Positions 1 to 5,966 are shown, counted from the first letter of the stretch. The stretch is DNA of 7,945 bases from an uncultured Eubacteriales bacterium (GCA_900321915.1 ONXW01000186.1:1-7945); one strand, 5' to 3'. Notes: generated by a model from the sequence alone, not told the origin. Translations and numbers: made by a program.

Positions 1-81
1 CCCCCAGCCCCGGCGGTTTTCCGCTGTCCGGTTAATGAAAATCGTCTATGGCTTATGATGGTCATTGCATAGGTTAATAAC

Positions 82-110
82 TTGCATTTTGAGTGCCTTC
101 AAGATAAAAT
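82..110 (+). promoter_or_regulatory. Candidate sigma-A promoter for the operon
   Basis: TTGCAT (82-87) and TAAAAT (105-110) are separated by 17 bp, the optimal spacing for a housekeeping promoter. The -10 matches the consensus at five of six positions and the -35 at three of six. An overlapping alternative -10, TATACT at 110-115, also matches five of six but lacks a well-placed -35. Transcription would start near 117, leaving a 5' leader of about 50 nt before the first gene. This rests on motif matching only. Confidence 0.45.
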
Positions 111-157
111 ATACTCAGCGTACTGTATTCAGTTCATCCGCTGTCGAAATTTTGAAT

Positions 158-162
158 GGAGG
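158..162 (+). promoter_or_regulatory. Shine-Dalgarno that fixes the first gene's start at 171
   Basis: GGAGG lies 8 nt before the ATG at 171. The upstream in-frame ATG at 156 overlaps this motif and has no Shine-Dalgarno of its own, so 171 is the likely start. Confidence 0.85.
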
Positions 163-170
163 AAAGCAAC

Positions 171-1577
171 ATGAGTAATTCAGCATCAGTATCATCTCGC
201 AGCAGAATTATAAAACTGCTTGATGACAACAGCTTTGTTGAAATCGGCTCTTATGTGACAGCAAGAAGCACGGATTTCAACTTGAAAGCACAGGAGACGC
301 CCGGGGATGGGGTCGTAACCGGTTACGGCACCATTGACGGAATCCTTGTGTATGTTTACAGCCAGGACAGTGCAGTTCTGGGCGGCGCCATCGGAGAGAT
401 GCACGCAAAGAAGATTGTCAATATGTATGATATGGCAGAGCGCATGGGAGCACCGGTGATCGGTCTTCTCGATTCCGCAGGCCTTCGTCTCCAGGAAGCG
501 TCTGACGCGCTCGGCGCATTCGGCAAGATTTACCAGGCACAGGCCAAGGCATCCGGGGTTATCCCGCAGATTGCGGCTGTTTTCGGTAATTGCGGCGGCG
601 GACTTGCAGTGGCTTCGGCTATGGCTGACTTTGTATTTATGGAGAAGGACGCGAAGATGTTCGTCAATTCCCCGAATGCCCTGGAAGGAAGCGATGAGAG
701 CAAGCTCAACAATGCTGCGGCCGAATTCCAGACCGAAGCGGGCAATGTTGATTTCTGCGGGACAGAGGAAGAGCTTCTCGAGAAGATCCGCTGCCTGATT
801 TCCGTCATTCCGTCCAACAATGAGGAAGATACCCCCTGCGATGACTGTGAAGACGACATCAACCGCCTGAACGCGGAACTCGCATCCTGCGAGGATGCGG
901 GCAAGATGATTGCGGAGATCTCCGATGACGGCTTCGTCCTGGAGCCCGGCAAGGATTACGGCAAGGGAATGATTACCGCTTTCATCCGCCTGAACGGCGC
1001 AACCGTGGGATGTGTCGCCAACGCTGAGACGCTGGTATGCCCGAGAGGGCTCCGCAAGGCTGCGGAGTTCGTGAATTTCTGCGACGCGTTCAATATCCCC
1101 CTGCTTGTGCTCGCGAATGTCGAGGGCTTCAGCAGAAAGAGCGCGGAAGTTGAAAAGAGCATTGCCAAGGCGGCCGCGAAGCTTACGGCGGCATTTGCCG
1201 GAGCTGACGTGCCGAAGGTTACCGTTGTCACAAAGAAGGCATTCGGAAGCGCTTCCGTCGTTATGAACAGCAAGGCCATCGGCGCGGATATCGTGTACGC
1301 ATGGAAGGATGCCGTGATCGGCGCCATGGATGCGGACGCAGCTGTCAAGATTATCTATGCCGACGAGCTTGAGAAGGAAGAGAAAAAGACAGAGTTCCTG
1401 AAAGAGAAAACAGAGGAGTACAAGAAACTGGCAGTTTCCGCGGAAGCGGCAGCAAGAAGGGGCTATGTGGACGATATCATCGATGCGGATGAGACCAGGA
1501 AGCGCGTTATCGCGGCCTTTGAGATGCTGTTTTCCAAGAGTGCGGACCGGCCTTCCAGAAAACACGGCACGATCTGA
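171..1577 (+). CDS. Acyl-CoA carboxyltransferase subunit (PccB/MmdA/12S family)
   Basis: Soluble carboxyltransferase that moves CO2 between biotin and an acyl-CoA. By context it is the alpha-type subunit of a biotin-dependent, Na+-translocating acyl-CoA decarboxylase or the 12S-like subunit of a transcarboxylase. The 468-residue protein has the two crotonase-like halves of the family. In the N-half, D101-S-A-G-L-R-L-Q-E corresponds to the family's DSGGARIQE, followed by ASGVIPQ and G139-N-C-G-G-G, the oxyanion-hole glycines. In the C-half, FCDAFNIP is followed by NVEGF, VPKVTVVTKKAFG and IVYAWKDAVIG. It is somewhat shorter than the usual 500-530 residues. An acidic, Cys-containing linker (CDDCEDD) joins the halves. 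The second active-site loop reads F358-G-S-A-S-V-V-M instead of the usual YGGAYDVM, so the acyl-CoA used cannot be assigned: methylmalonyl-, malonyl- and glutaconyl-CoA are all possible. It is the first gene of the operon, 18 bp before the gamma subunit. Confidence 0.9.
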   Translation: MSNSASVSSRSRIIKLLDDNSFVEIGSYVTARSTDFNLKAQETPGDGVVTGYGTIDGILVYVYSQDSAVLGGAIGEMHAKKIVNMYDMAERMGAPVIGLLDSAGLRLQEASDALGAFGKIYQAQAKASGVIPQIAAVFGNCGGGLAVASAMADFVFMEKDAKMFVNSPNALEGSDESKLNNAAAEFQTEAGNVDFCGTEEELLEKIRCLISVIPSNNEEDTPCDDCEDDINRLNAELASCEDAGKMIAEISDDGFVLEPGKDYGKGMITAFIRLNGATVGCVANAETLVCPRGLRKAAEFVNFCDAFNIPLLVLANVEGFSRKSAEVEKSIAKAAAKLTAAFAGADVPKVTVVTKKAFGSASVVMNSKAIGADIVYAWKDAVIGAMDADAAVKIIYADELEKEEKKTEFLKEKTEEYKKLAVSAEAAARRGYVDDIIDADETRKRVIAAFEMLFSKSADRPSRKHGTI

Positions 1578-1595
1578 TAATGAGGTGACGAAGAA

Positions 1596-2495
1596 ATGAG
1601 ACAGAGAATAAAGAATTTCGTGCTGATGGTCATCATGGCATTCTGCTTCTTCGCACTCTCTGCCTGCGCCGCTGAAAAAGTTGAGGAGGAACCGATTCCG
1701 GAGATTATCAGCCAGCAGATGCTGCAGGGCGCGGAACAGTATATGATGATGCTGGACGCTGCCAGCGAAGAAGACCTGAATACATTCCTCACAGAGGCCC
1801 GCAGGATGAAGGATCCCGTCACAGAAGCGGCGATCCAGTCCTGGCAGAGCAGCAAGCAGGACCTCGGGGAATTCCATGAGATTATCAGCAGACAGATTGA
1901 GAGAAGCGGGGAGGATGCGTACAAAGCCATCCTGAACGCGGAATTTGAGAAGCGCAACCTGACATTCTCTCTCACGGCGGAAGAAGTGTATGAGAACGGC
2001 GCTTCCCGCTTAAGCCCCACAGAGATTAATGTGGCTCCTGCCTACACGACGGGAGAGAAACTGGCAAAAGCCGGTCTGAACACCCTGATGGGTATGGGAA
2101 CGGTGTTCCTGGTGCTGATCTTCATCAGCCTGCTCATCGCGCAGTTTAAGAAGATCAATACCCTGGAAAAGAAGATTAAAGAAAACAAGGCAGCCAAGGA
2201 AGCTGCGGCCCGCGAAGCGGCCGCGAAGGCAAAAGCGGCGGCAGCACCTGCCCCGGCACCTGCACCTGCCCCGGCACCTGCACCTGCTCCGGCACCTGCA
2301 CCTGTCCCGGCACCTGTACCGGCGCCTGCCCCGGTTCCCGAACCGGAACCGGCCGTCCAGGAGGAGACCGTGGACGAACTGGAACTGGTCGCCGTCATTA
2401 CGGCAGCTATTTCAGCAGCAACCGGTGTTCCTGCAGACGAGCTTGTGGTTCGTTCCATCAGGCGGAGAACTTCCCGCAGAGTAAGAAGAGCTTAA
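1596..2495 (+). CDS. oadG: OadG-family gamma subunit with lipoprotein N-terminus
   Basis: Small membrane-anchoring subunit of a Na+-pumping decarboxylase. In the family it tethers the soluble carboxyltransferase and biotin carrier to the membrane beta subunit. The 299 residues read in order: a signal peptide with lipobox L21-S-A-C24; an extracellular region of about 135 residues, charged and predicted helical, which I do not recognise; one transmembrane helix at about 163-183; a basic, Ala-rich coiled segment (about 185-216); an Ala-Pro linker (about 217-252); and a C-terminal segment from about 258 with ELVAVITAAI and VVRSIRR, typical of clostridial OadG/MmdD-like proteins. It ends in an Arg-rich tail. 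Enterobacterial OadG is about 80 residues, so this version is much extended on both sides. AGGTGA lies 7 nt before the ATG. The family call rests on the C-terminal motif plus position; the role of the outer domain is unknown. Confidence 0.82.
   Translation: MRQRIKNFVLMVIMAFCFFALSACAAEKVEEEPIPEIISQQMLQGAEQYMMMLDAASEEDLNTFLTEARRMKDPVTEAAIQSWQSSKQDLGEFHEIISRQIERSGEDAYKAILNAEFEKRNLTFSLTAEEVYENGASRLSPTEINVAPAYTTGEKLAKAGLNTLMGMGTVFLVLIFISLLIAQFKKINTLEKKIKENKAAKEAAAREAAAKAKAAAAPAPAPAPAPAPAPAPAPAPVPAPVPAPAPVPEPEPAVQEETVDELELVAVITAAISAATGVPADELVVRSIRRRTSRRVRRA
2256..2309 (+). repeat. 18-bp tandem repeat coding the Ala-Pro linker of the gamma subunit
   Basis: Three consecutive 18-bp units of the form GCACCTGCACCTGCYCCG (2256-2273, 2274-2291, 2292-2309), nearly identical, are flanked by 12-bp partial units at 2244-2255 and 2310-2321. 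They encode alternating Ala-Pro within the linker. The unit length keeps frame, so slippage would change linker length without breaking the gene. Confidence 0.85.
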
Positions 2496-2517
2496 TTTAA
2501 TTTCGGAGGATAAAATA

Positions 2518-3048
2518 ATGAAAAGCTATACCATTACCGTGAATGGCGTTGAATATGATGTAACAGTGGAAGAGAAGACCGGCGCAGCTGCAGCGGCAGC
2601 GGCGGCAGCACCCAGGGCGGCAGCCCCGTTACGCAGGCCGGCAGCTCCGGCGAGAGATATCGCTCCGGCGGCACCGGTTGCGGCAGCAGGCGGCGCACAG
2701 CCGATGGCAAGACACAGCGCGGCGGCTCCGGCCCCGGCTCCGGCAGCACCTGCCCCGGCTCCGGCACCCGCCCCGGCTCCGGCACCTGCTCCTGCTCCCG
2801 CACCCGCACCGGCTCCGGCAGCAGGCGGTGAAGGCTCTGTTGTGATTGAGTCCCCGATGCCGGGCAAGATCCTTGCCATCAAGGCACAGCCGGGCACCAA
2901 TGTCGCTTCCGGCCAGGTCGTCCTCGTTCTGGAAGCCATGAAGATGGAGAATGAGATTGTTGCTCCGCAGGCAGGAACCATCGCATCTATCAATGTATCT
3001 GTCGGCGAGATGGTTGAACCGGGCGCAAAGCTTGCAACCATGAACTAA
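2518..3048 (+). CDS. Biotin carboxyl carrier protein of the decarboxylase
   Basis: Mobile carrier that holds CO2 as carboxybiotin and shuttles it between the carboxyltransferases and the membrane pump subunit. The 176-residue protein starts with MKSYTITVNGVEYDVTVEE, the N-terminal strand pair seen in MmdC/GcdC/1.3S-type carriers. An Ala/Pro/Arg-rich flexible linker follows (about 23-101), including a pure Ala-Pro run from about residue 69. The biotinyl domain spans about 107-176 and has ESPMPGKI and EAMKMEN. The biotin-accepting lysine is K142, 34 residues from the C-terminus, as is standard. GGAGGA at 2505-2510 sits 7 nt before the ATG, and the gap from the gamma gene is 22 bp. It is the only biotin carrier in the operon, so both carboxyltransferases presumably depend on it. 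The product could be named MmdC- or GcdC-like; the substrate cannot be told from the carrier. Confidence 0.95.
   Translation: MKSYTITVNGVEYDVTVEEKTGAAAAAAAAAPRAAAPLRRPAAPARDIAPAAPVAAAGGAQPMARHSAAAPAPAPAAPAPAPAPAPAPAPAPAPAPAPAPAAGGEGSVVIESPMPGKILAIKAQPGTNVASGQVVLVLEAMKMENEIVAPQAGTIASINVSVGEMVEPGAKLATMN
2722..2822 (+). repeat. Low-complexity Ala-Pro coding tract in the carrier gene
   Basis: About 100 bp of alternating GCN and CCN codons (mostly GCT/GCC/GCA with CCG/CCC/CCT) encode the swinging-arm linker. Synonymous codons vary, so the DNA repeat is less perfect than in the gamma gene. The reverse strand reads as an open Gly-Ala-rich frame here, which is an artefact of the composition. Confidence 0.75.
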
Positions 3049-3065
3049 CAGGGCATCGCTGAAAG

Positions 3066-3083
3066 CGGGATAACAGTATCCCG
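3066..3083 (+). promoter_or_regulatory. Perfect hairpin just upstream of the oadB ribosome binding site
   Basis: CGGGATA (3066-3072) and TATCCCG (3077-3083) form a perfect 7-bp stem around the ACAG loop. No T-run follows; instead AGGAGG of the next gene starts 3 nt later, at 3086. It is therefore not an intrinsic terminator. It could tune oadB translation or protect or process the mRNA between the soluble carrier and the membrane subunit. The structure is seen in the sequence; the function is inferred. Confidence 0.55.
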
Positions 3084-3098
3084 ACAGGAGGGTTATCA

Positions 3099-4247
3099 AT
3101 GGATTATTTTACAACAACCATGTCCAACCTTATTCAGCAGACAGCCTTTTTGAACCTCACCCTCGGAAACGTGGTCATGATTGTGGTCGCGCTCATTTTC
3201 CTCTATCTTGCCATCGGCAAGGGATTTGAGCCGCTGCTGCTTCTTCCGATTTCCTTCGGTATGCTTCTGGTGAATATTTATCCGGACATCATGCTGTCAA
3301 TTGAGGATTCATCCTCAGGCGTCGGAGGTCTGCTGCATTATTTCTACAAACTGGATGAATGGAGTATTCTCCCGTCCCTGATCTTCATGGGCGTCGGTTC
3401 CCTCACGGACTTCGGTCCCCTGATTGCCAACCCGGCCAGCTTCCTGCTGGGCGCCGCGGCACAGTTCGGAATCTACGGCGCGTACTTCATGGCGATCTTC
3501 ATGGGATTCAACGACAAGGCGGCCGCTGCCATCTCAATCATCGGCGGCGCTGACGGCCCGACATCAATCTTCCTGGCAGGTAAGCTGGGACAGACCGGAC
3601 TGATGGGACCCATCGCCGTTGCGGCGTACTCCTACATGTCTCTGGTTCCGATTATCCAGCCGCCGATCATGAAGGCGCTGACGACAGAAGAGCAGAGAAA
3701 GATTAAGATGGGACAGCTTCGCCCGGTTTCCAAGCTGGAGAAGATCCTGTTCCCGATCATCGTTACCATCGTGGTCTGCCTGATTCTCCCGACCACCGCT
3801 CCGCTGGTCGGCATGCTGATGCTGGGCAACCTCTTCCGGGAGTCCGGTGTGGTGAAACAGCTGGCTGAGACGGCAGGAAACGCGCTGATGTACATCGTGG
3901 TTATCTTCCTCGGAACTTCCGTAGGCGCAACCACCAGCGCGGAGGCGTTCCTGAACATCGATACCATCAAGATCGTCGTCCTGGGCCTTATCGCGTTTGC
4001 CCTGGGCACCGCGACCGGTGTTGTCTTCGGAAAGATTATGATGGTAGTTACCCACGGCAAGGTCAACCCGCTGATCGGATCCGCCGGCGTATCGGCAGTC
4101 CCGATGGCGGCCCGCGTATCCCAGAAGGTCGGTGCGGAGGCAGACCCGACGAACTTCCTTCTGATGCACGCCATGGGACCCAACGTTGCCGGCGTTATCG
4201 GTACCGCTGTCGCGGCCGGAACCTTCATGGCAATCTTCGGGGTATAA
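3099..4247 (+). CDS. oadB: Na+-translocating decarboxylase beta subunit (OadB/MmdB/GcdB)
   Basis: Integral membrane subunit that decarboxylates carboxybiotin and couples this to Na+ export. The 382-residue protein is hydrophobic throughout, with many membrane segments starting near residue 20. It carries the family's signature regions: TDFGPLIANP followed by LLGAAAQFGI; IIGGAD152GPTS, whose Asp aligns with the essential D203 of Klebsiella OadB; N323-P-L-I-G-S-A-G-V-S332-A-V-P-M-A-A-R339, matching the N373/G377/S382/R389 set known to matter for coupling; and NFLLMHAMGPNVAGVIGTA near the C-terminus. All key residues are present, so the pump should be active. Its length fits clostridial members and is shorter than the enterobacterial protein (about 430). 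AGGAGG lies 7 nt before the ATG. A second in-frame ATG at 3120 has no comparable site. The family is shared by oxaloacetate, methylmalonyl-CoA and glutaconyl-CoA decarboxylases, so it does not reveal the substrate. Confidence 0.96.
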   Translation: MDYFTTTMSNLIQQTAFLNLTLGNVVMIVVALIFLYLAIGKGFEPLLLLPISFGMLLVNIYPDIMLSIEDSSSGVGGLLHYFYKLDEWSILPSLIFMGVGSLTDFGPLIANPASFLLGAAAQFGIYGAYFMAIFMGFNDKAAAAISIIGGADGPTSIFLAGKLGQTGLMGPIAVAAYSYMSLVPIIQPPIMKALTTEEQRKIKMGQLRPVSKLEKILFPIIVTIVVCLILPTTAPLVGMLMLGNLFRESGVVKQLAETAGNALMYIVVIFLGTSVGATTSAEAFLNIDTIKIVVLGLIAFALGTATGVVFGKIMMVVTHGKVNPLIGSAGVSAVPMAARVSQKVGAEADPTNFLLMHAMGPNVAGVIGTAVAAGTFMAIFGV

Positions 4248-4262
4248 GTTGCAATATTTTTG

Positions 4263-4282
4263 GCCCGCCCTGCGGGGCGGGC
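4263..4282 (+). promoter_or_regulatory. GC-rich hairpin with UGCG tetraloop between oadB and the oadA-like gene
   Basis: GCCCGCCC (4263-4270) and GGGCGGGC (4275-4282) form a perfect 8-bp all-GC stem closed by C-TGCG-G, a UNCG-class tetraloop. On the + strand the hairpin is followed by AGAATCTG, without a T-run, so it should not terminate efficiently. A short T-run (ATTTTT) precedes it instead. A role as mRNA stabiliser, processing barrier or weak attenuator before the last gene is possible. The structure is certain; the role is inferred. Confidence 0.6.
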
Positions 4283-4309
4283 AGAATCTGAATATCTGGA
4301 GGCTTAGAT

Positions 4310-5734
4310 ATGGCTGATAAAAACACAAAGCCGGCTGCTGAAAAGAAGCCGGTGAAGATTGTTGAGACCGTTCTCCGTGACGCTCACCAGTCTCTGATTG
4401 CTACAAGAATGACCACCGAGCAGATGCTTCCCATCATCGACAAGATGGATGAGATCGGCTATCATGCCGTGGAGTGCTGGGGCGGCGCTACTTTTGATGC
4501 CTGCCTGCGTTTCCTGAAGGAAGATCCCTGGGACAGGCTCCGCAAGCTGAGGGACGGCTTCAAGAAGACCAAGCTGCAGATGCTGTTCCGCGGACAGAAC
4601 ATCCTCGGATACAACCATTATCCGGATGATGTCGTGGAGTACTTCGTACAGAAGTCTGTCGCCAACGGTATCGATATTATCCGAATCTTCGACTGCCTGA
4701 ACGATATCCGCAACCTGGAGACTGCCGTCAAGGCATCCCGGAAGGAGAAAGCGGAAGCCCAGATCGCGCTGAGCTACACCCTGGGTTCCGCCTATACCCT
4801 GGAGTACTGGGCAGACATCGCAAAGAAGATTGAGGAGATGGGCGCCAATTCCATCTGCATCAAGGATATGGCAGGCCTTCTCACCCCGTATGCCGCTGAG
4901 GAGCTGGTCAGCACCCTGAAGGCTGAGGTCAGCATCCCGGTTGACCTGCACACCCACTACACCTCCGGTGTGGCTGCCATGACGCTCCTGAAGGCTGTCG
5001 AGGCAGGCTGCGATATCATCGATACCGCAATCTCCCCGTTCGCGCTGGGAACCAGCCAGCCCGCAACCGAGGTTATGGTTGAGACCTTCCGCGGAACACC
5101 CTACGATACCGGACTGGATCTGCAGAAGCTGGCGGAGATCGCCGAGTACTTCCGTCCGCAGCGTGAAGCTGCCCTCGAGAGCGGCCTTCTCAACACCAAG
5201 GTTCTGGGCGTGGATATCAACACCCTGCGCTACCAGGTGCCGGGCGGCATGCTTTCCAATCTGGTGTCCCAGCTGAAGGAAGCCCATGCAGAGGACAAGT
5301 ACTACGACGTTCTTTCCGAGATTCCGCGCGTCCGCAAGGATTTCGGCGAGCCGCCGCTGGTTACCCCGTCCTCCCAGATCGTCGGAACACAGGCTGTGCT
5401 TAATGTCCTTCTCGGACAGCGCTACAAGATGTTCACCAAGGAGTCCAAGAAGCTCCTGATGGGTGAGTTCGGACAGACTGTAAAGCCGTTCGACAAGGAA
5501 GTGCAGAAGAAGGCTATCGGCAATGCCGAGCCCATCACCTGCAGGCCCGCGGACCTTCTGAAGCCGGCTCTTCCGGAGTACGAGCAGAAGATTGCCCCCT
5601 ACAAGATGCAGGATGAGGATGTCCTTTCCTACGCCCTGTTCCCACAGGTTGCGGAAGAATTCTTCAAATACCGCCAGGCACAGAAAACCGGTATCGACCC
5701 GGCCAAAGTGAACGGCGCGAATTATCCGGTATAA
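4310..5734 (+). CDS. oadA: Pyruvate/oxaloacetate carboxyltransferase without biotin domain (OadA/PycB/5S family)
   Basis: Carboxyltransferase exchanging CO2 between oxaloacetate/pyruvate and biotin. The 474-residue protein has a metal-dependent TIM barrel (about 15-290): VLRD24AHQSL with the metal-ligand Asp and substrate-site Gln; MLFRGQN around R94; RIFDCLND; CIK185DMAGLL with the lysine that is carbamylated in the family; and DLH214TH216 with the two metal-binding histidines. A conserved PYC/OADA C-terminal domain follows (about 295-470), with GVDINTLRYQVPGGM, VTPSSQIVG and RPADLLKP. It stops there: the roughly 120-residue linker and biotinyl domain found in classical OadA (about 595 residues) are absent. 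The architecture equals the 5S subunit of transcarboxylase, and it must use a separate carrier, presumably the one encoded upstream. GGAGG at 4298-4302 lies 7 nt before the ATG. Whether it runs as decarboxylase, transcarboxylase or pyruvate-carboxylating subunit is not decided by the sequence; no biotin carboxylase gene is in the window. Confidence 0.93.
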   Translation: MADKNTKPAAEKKPVKIVETVLRDAHQSLIATRMTTEQMLPIIDKMDEIGYHAVECWGGATFDACLRFLKEDPWDRLRKLRDGFKKTKLQMLFRGQNILGYNHYPDDVVEYFVQKSVANGIDIIRIFDCLNDIRNLETAVKASRKEKAEAQIALSYTLGSAYTLEYWADIAKKIEEMGANSICIKDMAGLLTPYAAEELVSTLKAEVSIPVDLHTHYTSGVAAMTLLKAVEAGCDIIDTAISPFALGTSQPATEVMVETFRGTPYDTGLDLQKLAEIAEYFRPQREAALESGLLNTKVLGVDINTLRYQVPGGMLSNLVSQLKEAHAEDKYYDVLSEIPRVRKDFGEPPLVTPSSQIVGTQAVLNVLLGQRYKMFTKESKKLLMGEFGQTVKPFDKEVQKKAIGNAEPITCRPADLLKPALPEYEQKIAPYKMQDEDVLSYALFPQVAEEFFKYRQAQKTGIDPAKVNGANYPV

Positions 5735-5749
5735 TTCCGCAGAATATGT

Positions 5750-5780
5750 GGCTGCCGCACGAAAGTGCGGCAGCCTTTTT
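5750..5780 (+). terminator. Intrinsic terminator of the decarboxylase operon
   Basis: A perfect 11-bp stem, GGCTGCCGCAC (5750-5760) with GTGCGGCAGCC (5765-5775), has a GAAA (GNRA) loop and is followed directly by TTTTT (5776-5780). It lies 15 bp after the stop of the last operon gene. It has every hallmark of a strong rho-independent terminator and separates the operon from the wall-protein gene. Confidence 0.96.
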
Positions 5781-5789
5781 GCGCGATAA

Positions 5790-5870
5790 GGCCGGAGAAC
5801 GGCCACCGTGCCTGCACGAGGGGCCACTCGACGGCCAACGGACATCGTAGCGGCTTTGCCGCGAGATGTG
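5790..5870. repeat. Cluster of small GC-rich palindromes, function unknown
   Basis: This non-coding stretch contains several short inverted repeats: GGCCG/CGGCC (5790-5794, 5800-5804), CGTG/CACG (5807-5810, 5815-5818), and a compound hairpin in which GCGGC/GCCGC (5850-5854, 5858-5862, TTT loop) is enclosed by ACATC/GATGT (5842-5846, 5865-5869) across a small internal loop. No T-run follows. It resembles an extragenic palindromic element more than a gene or terminator, but repetition elsewhere in the genome cannot be seen from one window. Confidence 0.4.
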
Positions 5871-5937
5871 CGCCTCTTACAGAATTCTTACATTTCTTCC
5901 TAAATTATCTCTTTTGTTTACGCATTCGTGACTTTGA

Positions 5938-5966
5938 TTGCGCCCTATCTGCGGATTCACTATAAT
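5938..5966 (+). promoter_or_regulatory. Promoter of the SH3b/glucosaminidase gene
   Basis: A perfect TATAAT (5961-5966) lies 17 bp after TTGCGC (5938-5943), within an AT-rich stretch downstream of the operon terminator. The -35 matches only its TTG half, while the -10 is consensus. Transcription would start near 5973, giving a leader of about 40 nt that carries the GAGGG Shine-Dalgarno (6000-6004), 7 nt before the ATG at 6012. Confidence 0.7.

Larger units (their letters stand above)
1..170 (+). other. Leader region upstream of the decarboxylase operon
   Basis: No gene is visible here. The first 30 bases hold a short imperfect GC hairpin (11-16 with 21-26, TTTT loop, one G-T pair) with no T-run after it, so it may be a remnant from an upstream gene but is not a convincing terminator. 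The rest is AT-richer than the coding DNA, as expected for a promoter region. TTGCAT occurs twice, at 65-70 and 82-87. The second copy can serve as a -35 box. I cannot identify an operator or a riboswitch. Confidence 0.5.

Noticed and set aside
156..170. Upstream ATG start for the first carboxyltransferase
   Set aside because: The ATG at 156 overlaps the Shine-Dalgarno of the ATG at 171 and has no binding site of its own; the five extra residues do not belong to the family.
192..1877. Long open frame of 561 codons on the minus strand
   Set aside because: It lies antisense across the carboxyltransferase and part of the gamma gene, whose + strand products are clear family members. Its protein has no recognisable motif and is rich in Cys and His, as shadow frames of GC-rich genes tend to be.
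2526..3041. Gly-Ala repeat protein on the minus strand
   Set aside because: It is the reverse reading of Ala-Pro codons in the biotin carrier gene. No ribosome binding site or independent support is seen.
4263..4282. Intrinsic terminator between oadB and the OadA-like gene
   Set aside because: The stem is strong, but no T-run follows on either strand reading, so it is listed as a hairpin of unknown role.
4304..5845. Open frame of 513 codons on the minus strand
   Set aside because: It is antisense to the OadA-like gene, which has all catalytic motifs. It starts upstream of the terminator and runs through the terminator stem. It is a codon-composition shadow.
5765..5965. 66-codon + strand frame after the operon
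   Set aside because: It begins inside the terminator stem, passes through the palindromes and the promoter, and has no Shine-Dalgarno or recognisable sequence.
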